Both the position numbers and the translations under genes were made by a program. Of a stretch of DNA of 37,333 nt, positions 17,632 to 25,535 are shown piece by piece; the stretch's first letter is position 1; every line of letters begins with the position of its first letter. This stretch comes from an uncultured Granulosicoccaceae bacterium. GTDB taxonomy: Bacteria; Pseudomonadota; Gammaproteobacteria; Granulosicoccales; Granulosicoccaceae. The stretch lies in assembly GCA_937931165.1 (NCBI GenBank), contig CALHCI010000208.1:1-37333 (forward strand), read 5' to 3'. Under the pieces are notes generated by a model, which ran no database searches, was not told the DNA's origin, and worked only from the letters and a program-made list of their open reading frames with translations.

Positions 17632-17654
17632 TATCTATCAGGTGGTAGACAAAT
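17632..17654 (+). promoter_or_regulatory. operator-like site 1 upstream of the GST gene
   Basis: A 23-bp element starting TATCTATCAG and ending GTAGACAAAT. It is nearly the same as the inverted element at 17693-17715 and similar to one at 20373-20395. It also takes part in a CCACCTG / CAGGTGG inverted repeat (17613-17619 with 17639-17645). Probable binding site for an unidentified regulator. Confidence 0.55.
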
Positions 17655-17692
17655 ACGAGGCTATTAACTCAATCTGAACTTTCCTCCCTGTG

Positions 17693-17715
17693 TTTTGTCT
17701 ATCTACTGATAGATA
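17693..17715 (-). promoter_or_regulatory. operator-like site 2 upstream of the GST gene
   Basis: The minus-strand reading has the core CTATCAGTAGATAGACAAA, 16 of 19 positions identical to site 1. On the plus strand it contains the palindrome TATCTA-CTGA-TAGATA (17700-17715). It is in opposite orientation to site 1, about 40 bp away and about 33 bp before the GST start, a good position for repression or activation. Confidence 0.6.
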
Positions 17716-17748
17716 CCAATCACAACAAGGCAACAAGGCAAATAACTC

Positions 17749-18369
17749 ATGAAAATATACGACTTCGATGGCTTCCCCAACCCCGCACGGATCAGAATCG
17801 CTCTGGCAGAAAAAGGCGTGTCAGAGCAGGTGGAGTTTCACAGCATTGATGTGCCCAATGGTGAGCACCGGTCCGAGTCCTTCCTTAAAAAGAACCCGGG
17901 AGCGGCCGTTCCTGTGCTCGAACTTGACTGTGGCACCTGTATTTCCGAATGTACCGCCATTACCGAGTATATTGATCATGCCTATGACGGCCCCAGCCTG
18001 ACCGGTGAGACGCCAAAGCAACGGGCGGTCGTTCATATGATGCAGCGCCGCGCAGAGCAAGGCGTTATGGATGCAGTAGGCAACTACTTTCACCACGCGA
18101 CAGCAGGGCTTGGCCCCAATCTCGAAACCAATCAGAATAAAGACTGGGGAGAAAGCCAGCGTGAAAAAGCACTCGCAGGCATGCAATACTTCGACTCGGT
18201 ACTGGGCGAATCTGAATTCGTTGCCGGTGAATCTTTTTCAATGGCCGACATCACTTTATTTGCGGGACTGGGTTTCGCAGCTTTTGCAGAGATCGACGTA
18301 CCAGAGTCGTTGCAGCACCTGCACAACTGGAAACAACGGGTCGCCGCAAGACCCAGTATTGCCGGCTAA
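17749..18369 (+). CDS. glutathione S-transferase
   Basis: A 206-residue GST: an N-terminal thioredoxin-like domain (MKIYDFDGFPNPARIRIALAEKG, then GAAVPVLELDCGTCISEC with the cis-Pro before VLEL and the glutathione-contacting ISEC segment in place of the usual ES) and a C-terminal helical domain with FSMADITLFAGL. The N-terminal PNPARIRIAL replaces the Tyr/Ser start of classical GSTs and is common in bacterial uncharacterised GSTs. It would act in the cytoplasm on an unknown electrophile. Two operator-like sites precede it, and a strong hairpin separates it from the cupin gene. Confidence 0.88.
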   Translation: MKIYDFDGFPNPARIRIALAEKGVSEQVEFHSIDVPNGEHRSESFLKKNPGAAVPVLELDCGTCISECTAITEYIDHAYDGPSLTGETPKQRAVVHMMQRRAEQGVMDAVGNYFHHATAGLGPNLETNQNKDWGESQREKALAGMQYFDSVLGESEFVAGESFSMADITLFAGLGFAAFAEIDVPESLQHLHNWKQRVAARPSIAG

Positions 18370-18395
18370 TTATTTAGCTCCGGTTAACAAACGAC

Positions 18396-18424
18396 GAAGT
18401 AGTGCGTCATACCCGCACTACTTC
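18396..18424. terminator. strong 11-bp hairpin between GST and cupin genes
   Basis: GAAGTAGTGCG (18396-18406) and CGCACTACTTC (18414-18424) form a perfect stem around a 7-base loop, 27 bp after the GST stop. There is no T-run on the plus strand, so it may be a factor-dependent terminator, an mRNA-stabilising stem or an operator rather than an intrinsic terminator. Confidence 0.45.
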
Positions 18425-18473
18425 CATTAACTATTACGCTATACACTGCAACTAGCTAACAGAGAGTTTTACG

Positions 18474-19169
18474 ATGCAAGTCAATGCCGACTTTACTCAG
18501 CGGTCTGCCATTCACACAGAAGCACTGGAATGGCAGGATTCACCAATGAAAGGGGTACGTCGTCGCGTGCTGGACCGTGTCGGCGCAGAAGTCGCTCGTG
18601 CAACCACCATTGTCAGCTATGCACCAAACAGCCACTTTTCGGCGCATGTGCATACCGGCGGTGAAGAATTCATTGTGCTGGACGGTGTTTTTCAGGACGA
18701 GCACGGTGATTTTCCAACAGGCACTTATGTGCGCAACCCGCCACAGTCCAGCCACACGCCAGGTTCAGATGAAGGCTGTGTGATTTTTGTTAAACTCTGG
18801 CAGTTCGATCTGAATGACCGCACACCGGTTAGTATCGATATGAACAACACGCCAGTTACCCGTGATAAACATCGCAGGGGTGTACAAAGCGCCGTGCTGT
18901 TTATAGACCAACAGGAAACGGTACAACTTGAACACTGGGATGCAAACACTGAAATTACTATTGATACTGACGGTGGCGCAGAAATTCTGGTGCTGGATGG
19001 CAGTTTTACCGAAGGTGCAGACACGCTGGAAAAACACGCATGGCTGCGATTGCCGGTAGGCCACACTTTTAAAGCATTAAGCGGTAATGCCGGTGCCCGA
19101 GTCTGGATAAAAACCGGTCATATGAGAATTGCAGAAGAGCAAAAGCAGCGCATGCTCGCAAAAAGTTAG
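18474..19169 (+). CDS. double-cupin protein, ChrR-cupin-like
   Basis: A 231-residue protein with two cupin halves. The first (about residues 15-115) keeps metal ligands in HVHTGGEEFIVLDG and a distal His in PPQSSHTPG, as in ChrR-type cupins. The second (about residues 135-220) has the fold pattern (GGAEILVLDGSFTEG) but lacks the HxH pair, so it is probably structural. A metal-dependent role such as dioxygenase or peroxide/oxygen sensing is possible. No sigma factor is adjacent, so an anti-sigma role is unlikely. Its stop overlaps the end of the frameshifted amine oxidase frame on the other strand. Confidence 0.8.
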   Translation: MQVNADFTQRSAIHTEALEWQDSPMKGVRRRVLDRVGAEVARATTIVSYAPNSHFSAHVHTGGEEFIVLDGVFQDEHGDFPTGTYVRNPPQSSHTPGSDEGCVIFVKLWQFDLNDRTPVSIDMNNTPVTRDKHRRGVQSAVLFIDQQETVQLEHWDANTEITIDTDGGAEILVLDGSFTEGADTLEKHAWLRLPVGHTFKALSGNAGARVWIKTGHMRIAEEQKQRMLAKS

Positions 19170-20341
19170 AGCATGCAGCTAATCGGCAACAGGTGACAGC
19201 AACCGGATAACCCTGTCTGCCGCGCGATAGCCGGCTTCCACGGCTCCTTCAAGATAACCGTTGCTATGACCGGACATACCGGCTGTTTCGGTCCCTGCCC
19301 AAGCATCGCGGCTGTTTCGGTCCCTGCCCAGACAATCCGGTTATCCAATTCTGATTCGGGAAGCATCGCACGCACGCTAGTGGGTGGTGTTTGATCAAGT
19401 GGCGTTGCAGTCAGTGAGTCAGCAGCCCAGTCTTTATAGTGCACCGACAACGGTTGAGAAGCAGCGTCCCCAAACAGGCGAGTGAATTGTTTGATGGTAA
19501 GACGTTTTACCTGCGATTCGTTACCGGCACGGTCAGCGGCGGCAATGCCAATAAAGCCAAACAACGCATATCGATTGCCATCTCGTGGAGATGCATCATG
19601 TATTTCAACGCATGGACCGATTTGACTCATCGCATCGCCGGACAGGTTCTGCTCCCTCCAGAAAGGCGTGTCGTAGACGGCGACAATCTTCGCATGCGCC
19701 GCCATCCATGTAGGAATGGTTTTTAAGATCTGTTGCTGCTGACTGGGCAATTCCGGAACAAAAGATATTGAATGGCCAACGACTCTGGGTGGCACCCCCA
19801 ACACGACATGTTCAGCCTCAAAGTCTACCGACTTTGCGGATTGCACAACCTGCAAAGATACGCCACCAGTCGATTGCTTTATCTGCACTACTGTTGAATC
19901 AGTTTTAATAGAATCACTGGCAAGCTGACTATGCAATGCGCTAATTAGTCGGTGTATACCACCGTCAATACGCAGCGAACCCGCCATCGACGCACCACCT
20001 GACCTGTGCTCTATCTGATTGTTGCCATACTCAATCACACTCAGACCGTCACTAAACTGCTCGTAGACACTTCCTTCCAGTCCGAGTGCTGCAATTAGCG
20101 ATTGCAAATTTGACTGCCCGGGCCAGAACCACGACGGACCAAGGTCGATCGCACCACTGAAGGTGTTATTACTGACGTTGGCAGTTTCAGCCACTGGCTC
20201 AGACAGAATCCGGCCACCTAAACGCCCCCTGCCTTCCAGCACCACATAAGGGATGTTGTTTTTACTTAATCGCCATGCAGCGCACAGACCACTAAGCCCG
20301 CCACCAACGATTATGACCGTGGTATTCATGGAGTTGTTCAT
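19166..20341 (-). pseudogene. flavin monoamine oxidase, C-terminus frameshifted by a 29-bp duplication
   Basis: An FAD-dependent amine oxidase. It has the N-terminal VIIVGGGLSGLCAAW, LEGRGRLGGRI, DLGPSWFWPGQ and the late motif RIVWAGTETA. Family members end in a conserved FAD-contacting segment (GMSGHSNGYLEGAVEAGY). Here that segment is present in the DNA but out of frame. At 19281-19330 a 21-base stretch encoding WAGTETA occurs twice with a period of 29 bp, so after about residue 344 the frame shifts and the protein ends in 47 unrelated residues (stop at 19166). Removing 29 bp restores a 377-residue protein ending in ...LLSPVAD with stop at 19179-19181. The product as encoded probably cannot hold FAD properly. 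It could be a true lesion, a reversible slippage allele or an assembly error. It lies 88 bp after the asparaginase-like gene. Confidence 0.8.
19281..19330. repeat. 29-bp-period tandem duplication causing the frameshift
   Basis: The 21-mer beginning GGCTGTTTCGG occurs at 19281-19301 and 19310-19330, separated by AGCATCGC. The 9-mer AAGCATCGC at 19301-19309 also occurs at 19361-19369. The inserted 29 bp may thus be a patch of local sequence, as template switching would make. Confidence 0.9.
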
Positions 20342-20372
20342 GTAGTAGTTAAGAGATACTTAAATGCAATGA

Positions 20373-20395
20373 TACCTATCAATAGATAGAAATAG
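20373..20395 (+). promoter_or_regulatory. operator-like site 3 upstream of the amine oxidase
   Basis: The core CTATCAATAGATAGA differs from the site 2 core by one base in 15. It lies 32 bp upstream of the amine-oxidase ATG, in the 88-bp gap after the asparaginase-like gene, and is flanked by GATAC and GTATC. Confidence 0.55.
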
Positions 20396-20429
20396 TATCT
20401 AAAACAGCGTGACTGAAGCGTACCGACAG

Positions 20430-20915
20430 TTACACAGATTCGAAACGGTTGGCAGCAACGTTTTTAGTGACGCGAGTTACATCAAACAATTGTCCATTCA
20501 TGGCAATCCAGGCGCCCGGACCAACCATCTGCAAAGCCCCTATTGCACAACCAATATTAAATACGGCATCGGTCTCGCGAAACGCCGCCGGCTGCAACGC
20601 ACCGGTTAGCACCACGTGCTTTTCAGGAGCATGCTCAAGCAACCATTTACCGGTTTCAACCATGGTGTCTGTACCGTGGGTAACCAGGATATGATCACTG
20701 TCTGTCTGCTTTACCGCATCAACAATGTGCTGACGATCATTGTCGGTCAATTCCAGACTGTCTTTCCGCATCAGTGAGTGCACTTTGAAATCGAGTGTCA
20801 TGCCCATGCGATTCAATAAAGCACCAATCACCGGGTCACCGATCTGATAATCACTTTTCGCATCAAAGTAGATTTTATCTATGGTGCCACCGGTGGTAAT
20901 GATATTAATTTTCAT
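20430..20915 (-). CDS. single-domain L-asparaginase-like protein
   Basis: A 161-residue protein matching only the N-terminal domain of L-asparaginases: ITTGGTIDK with the nucleophilic-type Thr (T8), a tyrosine-containing flap (IYFDAKSDYQIG) and VTHGTDTMVETG with the second Thr-Asp pair, then VLTGALQP. Classical asparaginases have about 330 residues and a second C-terminal domain, which is missing; no remnant follows within the next 88 bp. I chose the ATG at 20915 because it begins at the first beta-strand. Other short homologues exist, so this is probably a natural form that hydrolyses an amide other than asparagine. It follows the tmpB-like gene by 81 bp. Confidence 0.8.
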   Translation of the reverse strand: MKINIITTGGTIDKIYFDAKSDYQIGDPVIGALLNRMGMTLDFKVHSLMRKDSLELTDNDRQHIVDAVKQTDSDHILVTHGTDTMVETGKWLLEHAPEKHVVLTGALQPAAFRETDAVFNIGCAIGALQMVGPGAWIAMNGQLFDVTRVTKNVAANRFESV

Positions 20916-20996
20916 GGGTATTACGTCACTTATGATTTTGCTGCAAACAATCAATGCTTTTCAGCATCAATAGATGTTGGTACACCATATAATGCA

Positions 20997-21590
20997 CTAC
21001 GAGCAATGTGCATCAACCACGCGCTGCACCATGGGTGCGAAATAGGAAAATGAAGGCGTTTGCATATCTGCGGATTTACCAGCGTCGTCCAGGTACCTGA
21101 CCTTCACAATATCCGCAAGGTTTGGTTGATGCTTGAATTCAGTTACTTCAGCGTCTGACATCGCACCACCCTGCAGATTCAGCGAATGCACCGATGCCCT
21201 GGAAAGTCGATCAACGTATTCGGGGCTGGTGGCACACAAGTACCGTTTAGCGGCCACATGGTAACGAACACAATCGATGACCAGTGAAGGAAAAAAGCCA
21301 TCCAGGACTGTTGCACCGGCCACCTCGTGAAATTTGTCTTCGGTATCGTCCATACTGAACGCGCCAAACTCACTGGTAAAATGACCAATATCGTGCAGTA
21401 ATGCGGCAACAATCAATGTTTCGCTTTCACCGTTTTTCTCAGCAAGCGTCGCACCCTGCAACATATGCTGAGCCATAGTTACCGGCTCGCCAAGATACTC
21501 CTCCCCTCCCCGCCTTTCAAAGATGTCTTCGAGGAACGACACAATATTACCGGCATTAAGATGATCTGCTGATGATTCACTGTTTTGCAT
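20997..21590 (-). CDS. tmpB: HD-domain mixed-valent diiron oxygenase, PhnZ/TmpB-like
   Basis: A 197-residue HD-domain protein with the oxygenase-specific residues of PhnZ: Y32, E35 and H42 (spacing Y-x2-E-x6-H, as in PhnZ Y24, E27, H34), then H66-D67, H88, H111 and the closing RYLDDAGK Asp. PhnZ and TmpB use a di-iron site and O2 to break the C-P bond of a 1-hydroxyphosphonate, releasing phosphate. TmpB acts on the hydroxylated trimethylammonio-ethylphosphonate and gives glycine betaine. The ATG at 21590 lies inside the upstream gene (14-bp overlap), so translation is coupled to it. The partner being a butyrobetaine-hydroxylase-like gene rather than a PhnY-type gene favours TmpB over PhnZ. 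The open frame extends upstream to 21752 but the extension is out-of-frame tmpA sequence. Confidence 0.85.
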   Translation of the reverse strand: MQNSESSADHLNAGNIVSFLEDIFERRGGEEYLGEPVTMAQHMLQGATLAEKNGESETLIVAALLHDIGHFTSEFGAFSMDDTEDKFHEVAGATVLDGFFPSLVIDCVRYHVAAKRYLCATSPEYVDRLSRASVHSLNLQGGAMSDAEVTEFKHQPNLADIVKVRYLDDAGKSADMQTPSFSYFAPMVQRVVDAHCS

Positions 21591-22761
21591 AGTGCTTTTC
21601 CGATTGCGCAGCTGAATTTGCGGCAAGTACAGAGATCGTCGATTGCAACGCGTCTTTATCTGCGTAACACCCTTGCAGCCAGCGCGAGCCATTGCCTGAA
21701 AAACCTTTTCTGGCATGCAGCACGCGCGTGTTATCAACGATAAAACACTCACCGGGGCTCAAACGGAAGGTCACTTCCATCGATGGATCATCGATAATGG
21801 CGCCCAAACGACGATACGCTTCATAGTAAAACGCCATTTGATCAAAGCTGACGTCAGTAATCGCTGCGGCCGACCGGTTGTTGAAACGCACACCGGTTAA
21901 TTCTCCATCCGGTGCCAGCTCAATCATTGGCCGACGGGCACGCAAATGTACCGTTTCAGAACCGGCGTACTCAAACCGCGCGCAATGGCTGCTAAGCACT
22001 TCAAACCAATCGGGGTTCTCTCGCTGCAAGGCTTTCACCGCGGCAAATCCGTCCACCACCATATTGTCACCACCCGCCGCCGAACTTTCGAGGCAGTAGA
22101 GCACCTGAATGGTCGGCACCGGATCCCGATACGGGTTGTCGGTATGCGCCTGAAGACCAAGTCCGGTGTAAGCAAGGTTTGATGGATTAACCTCAGCACG
22201 AACATCAAAGAAACGACCATAATTGGTTTCACGCACGTGACCGAACAGATCGACAACTTTGAGCACCGCCTGCTCCTCGATGGGGCCACCCGTCAACTTG
22301 CAGAAACCGTAGCGTGACACCAGAGTAAGCCACTGTAACAGTACGTCATTAGCATCAGATACTGCGTCAAAGTCCGCCGTGGGCACGTTGCCGGACAGCC
22401 CGGTGTCCCACAATTCAATGTCATTGTTTATCCAGCCGGCCTCACGTTCGGAGTTCAGGTCATAGGCATGCTGTAGCAGCCAGTCGATTTCAAAAACTGT
22501 GGTTTTATCTTCCGGCTGGAACCGGACGCTCAACGTGTTGTCGTTTCGACTGACTGAGTCAATACGCGTATCGGCGGGTATGTCTGCCAGTGTGATAAGC
22601 CGCTGACCGTTGGCAGCAGATCGGGTTTCTTTGTCACGAGCGTTATCTCGCAACCAGATCGCGTGAAAACGACTTGTCTGTCCGTTTGCGGCAATGGCCA
22701 GATAAGATCCATCTTCGGCAACCGTAACACCGTGGCTGGATGGCGAACTATTTTCTCTCAT
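21577..22761 (-). CDS. tmpA: Fe(II)/2-oxoglutarate dioxygenase, gamma-butyrobetaine hydroxylase/TmpA-like
   Basis: A 394-residue dioxygenase. It has an N-terminal DUF971-like domain (FHAIWLRDNAR, then NGQRLITLADI) and a C-terminal TauD/gamma-butyrobetaine-hydroxylase domain with iron ligands H206, D208 (LQAHTDNPY) and H349 (RVLHARKGF) and the 2-oxoglutarate Arg R360. TmpA hydroxylates 2-trimethylaminoethylphosphonate at C1 and TmpB then cleaves it. The overlapping tmpB-like gene makes this role far likelier than carnitine synthesis. The zinc-binding cysteines that follow WLRDN in butyrobetaine hydroxylase are absent (ARDKETRSA instead). I chose the ATG at 22761; a TTG at 22815 is an open alternative. 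No phosphonate transporter is adjacent, but the Pot-like importer lies 4 kb away. Confidence 0.85.
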   Translation of the reverse strand: MRENSSPSSHGVTVAEDGSYLAIAANGQTSRFHAIWLRDNARDKETRSAANGQRLITLADIPADTRIDSVSRNDNTLSVRFQPEDKTTVFEIDWLLQHAYDLNSEREAGWINNDIELWDTGLSGNVPTADFDAVSDANDVLLQWLTLVSRYGFCKLTGGPIEEQAVLKVVDLFGHVRETNYGRFFDVRAEVNPSNLAYTGLGLQAHTDNPYRDPVPTIQVLYCLESSAAGGDNMVVDGFAAVKALQRENPDWFEVLSSHCARFEYAGSETVHLRARRPMIELAPDGELTGVRFNNRSAAAITDVSFDQMAFYYEAYRRLGAIIDDPSMEVTFRLSPGECFIVDNTRVLHARKGFSGNGSRWLQGCYADKDALQSTISVLAANSAAQSEKHYAKQ

Positions 22762-23112
22762 AAGGTTATCAGTATTAGCAGGTTTGCTCAGTTTAACGGA
22801 GGTTGACAAAGACAACCAACCGTCTTTTTTAAGTGTAAATCTATCGGAAATACAACAACTTCACGGTACCAGGAACGACAACAAAAACATAAATCCCAAA
22901 GCACTTCAGACACCGATGATCCACAGAAGGCAACCTATGTTGCAGGCATGCGCGGCGCTAACATGGCCTTTGACTCCACATCGTAAAAGTAATTTTACCG
23001 GTTTTGCGAAAAACACTTAAATCTACTCTCAATTCTGCCGAAATTTCCCACACAGGCTGAAAAAATGGCAGTTGGAATCACCGATAGCCGTCGCCGTCTG
23101 CAACAGTGAACA
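22762..23112. other. divergent intergenic region before tmpA-like and GGDEF-EAL genes
   Basis: About 350 bp between divergent starts. It is AT-richer than its surroundings and must hold both promoters. I see an isolated GATAGA-type half site near 22847 but no full copy of the 23-bp operator found elsewhere. No convincing gene or terminator is present. If the tmpA-like gene starts at the TTG at 22815 the region is shorter. Confidence 0.4.
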
Positions 23113-25515
23113 ATGATTCCCGCGAATAACCTCCGCAAAGGTGTACTAGTCTTCAGCGCCGCGCTTGTCGTAATGCTGTTGTGGCTGAGCATCAGTTTTC
23201 TGCTGGTAGCCAACACCGAAAGAAAAGACGCGCGCTTCCTGACGCAGTTTATGGAAACCGACGCGCTGTTGAGAGACGCTGCCATTGTACTGGCCGAGGA
23301 GCGCTCTGCATCGTACTGGCTAACGGGTATCGACGGGCTGTTTTTCGCCGTAGATTCACTGATACAACCTCGTGCCAAAACCGATGACGCACTTGCAGCG
23401 GTGACCTCTCATCTCCGGAAGGTCATTTCCGATCAACAGTTTTCCAGTCACCTTCGCTTCCAGCCAACTCACCTGCGTAAGCTGGTTGTTGATTTCGAAA
23501 AGCAAATTAGCGGACTTGAAAATAAACGAACCACTTTAGAGGCTCAGCTCCAGTACCCTGCCAACCTGCGCGACAAAACCCTGCAACTTGAAGTACTCAG
23601 CTACTATCGCAAGATGATAGAAAGCCTCGAAACACTTCGCCACGGCATGACCTACATTACCTCTGAACAGTCACGCGCCACACAGAACATATTTGCCATC
23701 TCTGATGCAGCATGGAACATCAGCCTTTCAAACCAGCTACTCACTGCGTTGTTTGAAGGTTACATCACCGGCGGCAACACAGCATTAGGAGATGCACACA
23801 CACGGGCAACCGCGCTGCAGAACAACATCGAAGAAAACCTGCAGACTATCCGACGTATAGATGCCTATACCAGTATTGGCAGCGAACTCCACACACTGGC
23901 AGCAGACCTGAATCTCTGGTTCACTGACAACTACCTGGTTCCAGTCCGCAGACTGTCACTCGCACTAACAAACAATACAAAAGCGCCCTACACAAACTAC
24001 GACTGGCGACAAACATCAGCGGCCCTGGATGAACACACCAAAGGAATATTAAAACACGCAGACAAAATTTCCAGAGAAAACGTGGCTGCTGCAGAGTCAC
24101 GGGCGACAAGAAACCTCGCTATCGATATAGCACTGGTTCTTGTTAGTCTTTTATTGATGATTTTCGCCACCTGGATTGTCAAACGTATACACCATCAGGC
24201 AACCCACGATGAACTGACGGGATTAAGCAATCGGCGTCACTTTAAAACACATTGTGAGGAAATTTTTGAAAACAATCACTGCAAGAAAATCCCGATCAGT
24301 CTGTTAAAGATTGACCTGCACAAGTTTAAAGCGATCAACGACAGCTACGGCCAGGTTGTTGGAGACAAACTCTTACAACAGGTTGGCACACGACTCAAAA
24401 GCAATGTCAGCCCGACAACGATGGTCGCCCGACTTGGTGGTGACGAGTACGCAGTTCTACTAAATGATACTGATCGCACCAGAGCCAAATATGTTGCAAA
24501 CAGCCTGGTGACAAAACTGGCAAACAGCTACGACATTGACGGTCAGTCACTACAGCTTGGTATCTGTATCGGCTATGCCAGCTACCCGCAGGATGCAGAA
24601 AACAATGAAGAACTTCGCAAAGCTGCAGATCTTGCGCTACACGGTGCAAAACAAACCGGTCAGGGAACCGTGCTGCCGTTTGAAGCCTCAATTGCCAAAG
24701 CATTTCAAGAGCGTCTGAAAATGGAAACCGAGCTCGCCACTGCACTGGACAACAACGAATTTGAACTTCACTACCAACCGCAGTTTGATCTTGAAAACTG
24801 CGTTGTCGATGGTGTAGAAGCACTAATCCGCTGGCGTCATCCTGCGCGCGGGATGGTCTCTCCATTTCATTTTATTCCGATTGCTGAAGATGCCGGCCTG
24901 CTGCCGGCTATCGGCCAATGGGTAATTAATGAAGCAGCGAGAGAGTCAGCCAGATGGAAATCGGACTTCGGCTTACATTTACGGATGTCTGTTAATGTAT
25001 CAGCCCATCAGTTTTTGCACGGAGATATTGTCAAAACCATAAAAGATGTGCTGATCAGAGAAAATCTTGATCCGTCTTCGTTTGAAATTGAAATCACAGA
25101 AAGTGTGGCCATGGCAGAGCTTGAACTGGTCGTTAGCAAACTTAACGCATTGCATGAACTCGGTGTACGCATCGCACTGGATGACTTTGGCACCGGTTAT
25201 TCATCGCTTAGCTATCTGCAGGATCTGCCACTCGATACCCTCAAAATTGACAGATCGTTTATCACCAAAATAGACAATGGCACATGTACCCAGCGACTGT
25301 TACTGGAAAGCATTGCAAGTATGGCGCAGTTACTGGATTTTCACACGGTTGCCGAAGGTGTCGAAACTGATAATCAACTCAGGCAGGTTCAGGCTCTGGG
25401 AATCGACACCGTGCAAGGCTATTACTATTCAAAGCCTGTGCCCGGTGATCAGATCCCCGCAGATGTTAAAGCCATTGACAGCGCTCACTACAAAGATAAA
25501 TCTAAAGCCGCGTAA
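23113..25515 (+). CDS. membrane GGDEF-EAL cyclic di-GMP enzyme with periplasmic sensor
   Basis: An 800-residue inner-membrane protein. TM1 lies at about residues 10-33, a ~300-residue helical periplasmic region follows, TM2 lies near residues 337-358 (IDIALVLVSLLLMIFATWIV), then GGDEF (LTGLSNRR, LGGDEYAVL) and EAL domains. The periplasmic start (LLRDAAIVLAEERSASY) resembles the helical NIT nitrate/nitrite-sensor type, which is a weak call. GGDEY is a permitted active variant. The EAL domain is complete: VEALIRW, Asn in VNVS, IEITES, LDDFGTGYSSL, LKIDRS, AEGVET, QGYYYSKP. It is probably a bifunctional or phosphodiesterase-dominant enzyme controlled by a periplasmic signal. It converges with the HerA-like ATPase gene (20 bp between stops). 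Confidence 0.92.
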   Translation: MIPANNLRKGVLVFSAALVVMLLWLSISFLLVANTERKDARFLTQFMETDALLRDAAIVLAEERSASYWLTGIDGLFFAVDSLIQPRAKTDDALAAVTSHLRKVISDQQFSSHLRFQPTHLRKLVVDFEKQISGLENKRTTLEAQLQYPANLRDKTLQLEVLSYYRKMIESLETLRHGMTYITSEQSRATQNIFAISDAAWNISLSNQLLTALFEGYITGGNTALGDAHTRATALQNNIEENLQTIRRIDAYTSIGSELHTLAADLNLWFTDNYLVPVRRLSLALTNNTKAPYTNYDWRQTSAALDEHTKGILKHADKISRENVAAAESRATRNLAIDIALVLVSLLLMIFATWIVKRIHHQATHDELTGLSNRRHFKTHCEEIFENNHCKKIPISLLKIDLHKFKAINDSYGQVVGDKLLQQVGTRLKSNVSPTTMVARLGGDEYAVLLNDTDRTRAKYVANSLVTKLANSYDIDGQSLQLGICIGYASYPQDAENNEELRKAADLALHGAKQTGQGTVLPFEASIAKAFQERLKMETELATALDNNEFELHYQPQFDLENCVVDGVEALIRWRHPARGMVSPFHFIPIAEDAGLLPAIGQWVINEAARESARWKSDFGLHLRMSVNVSAHQFLHGDIVKTIKDVLIRENLDPSSFEIEITESVAMAELELVVSKLNALHELGVRIALDDFGTGYSSLSYLQDLPLDTLKIDRSFITKIDNGTCTQRLLLESIASMAQLLDFHTVAEGVETDNQLRQVQALGIDTVQGYYYSKPVPGDQIPADVKAIDSAHYKDKSKAA

Positions 25516-25535
25516 GCCCTTAACACGACACCACG

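Noticed and set aside
17603..17636. TTGACA at 17603-17608 as a -35 box for the GST gene
   Set aside because: No acceptable -10 hexamer lies 16-18 bp downstream. The nearest TATCTA-like sequence is about 22 bp away and belongs to the operator-like site.
20997..21590. Simple HD phosphohydrolase
   Set aside because: It has the extra Tyr, Glu and His of PhnZ/TmpB oxygenases at the right spacing and overlaps a 2-oxoglutarate dioxygenase gene.
22835..22855. A fourth copy of the CTATCARTAGATAGA operator before the tmpA-like gene
   Set aside because: Only a GATAGA-type half is present; the other half does not match.
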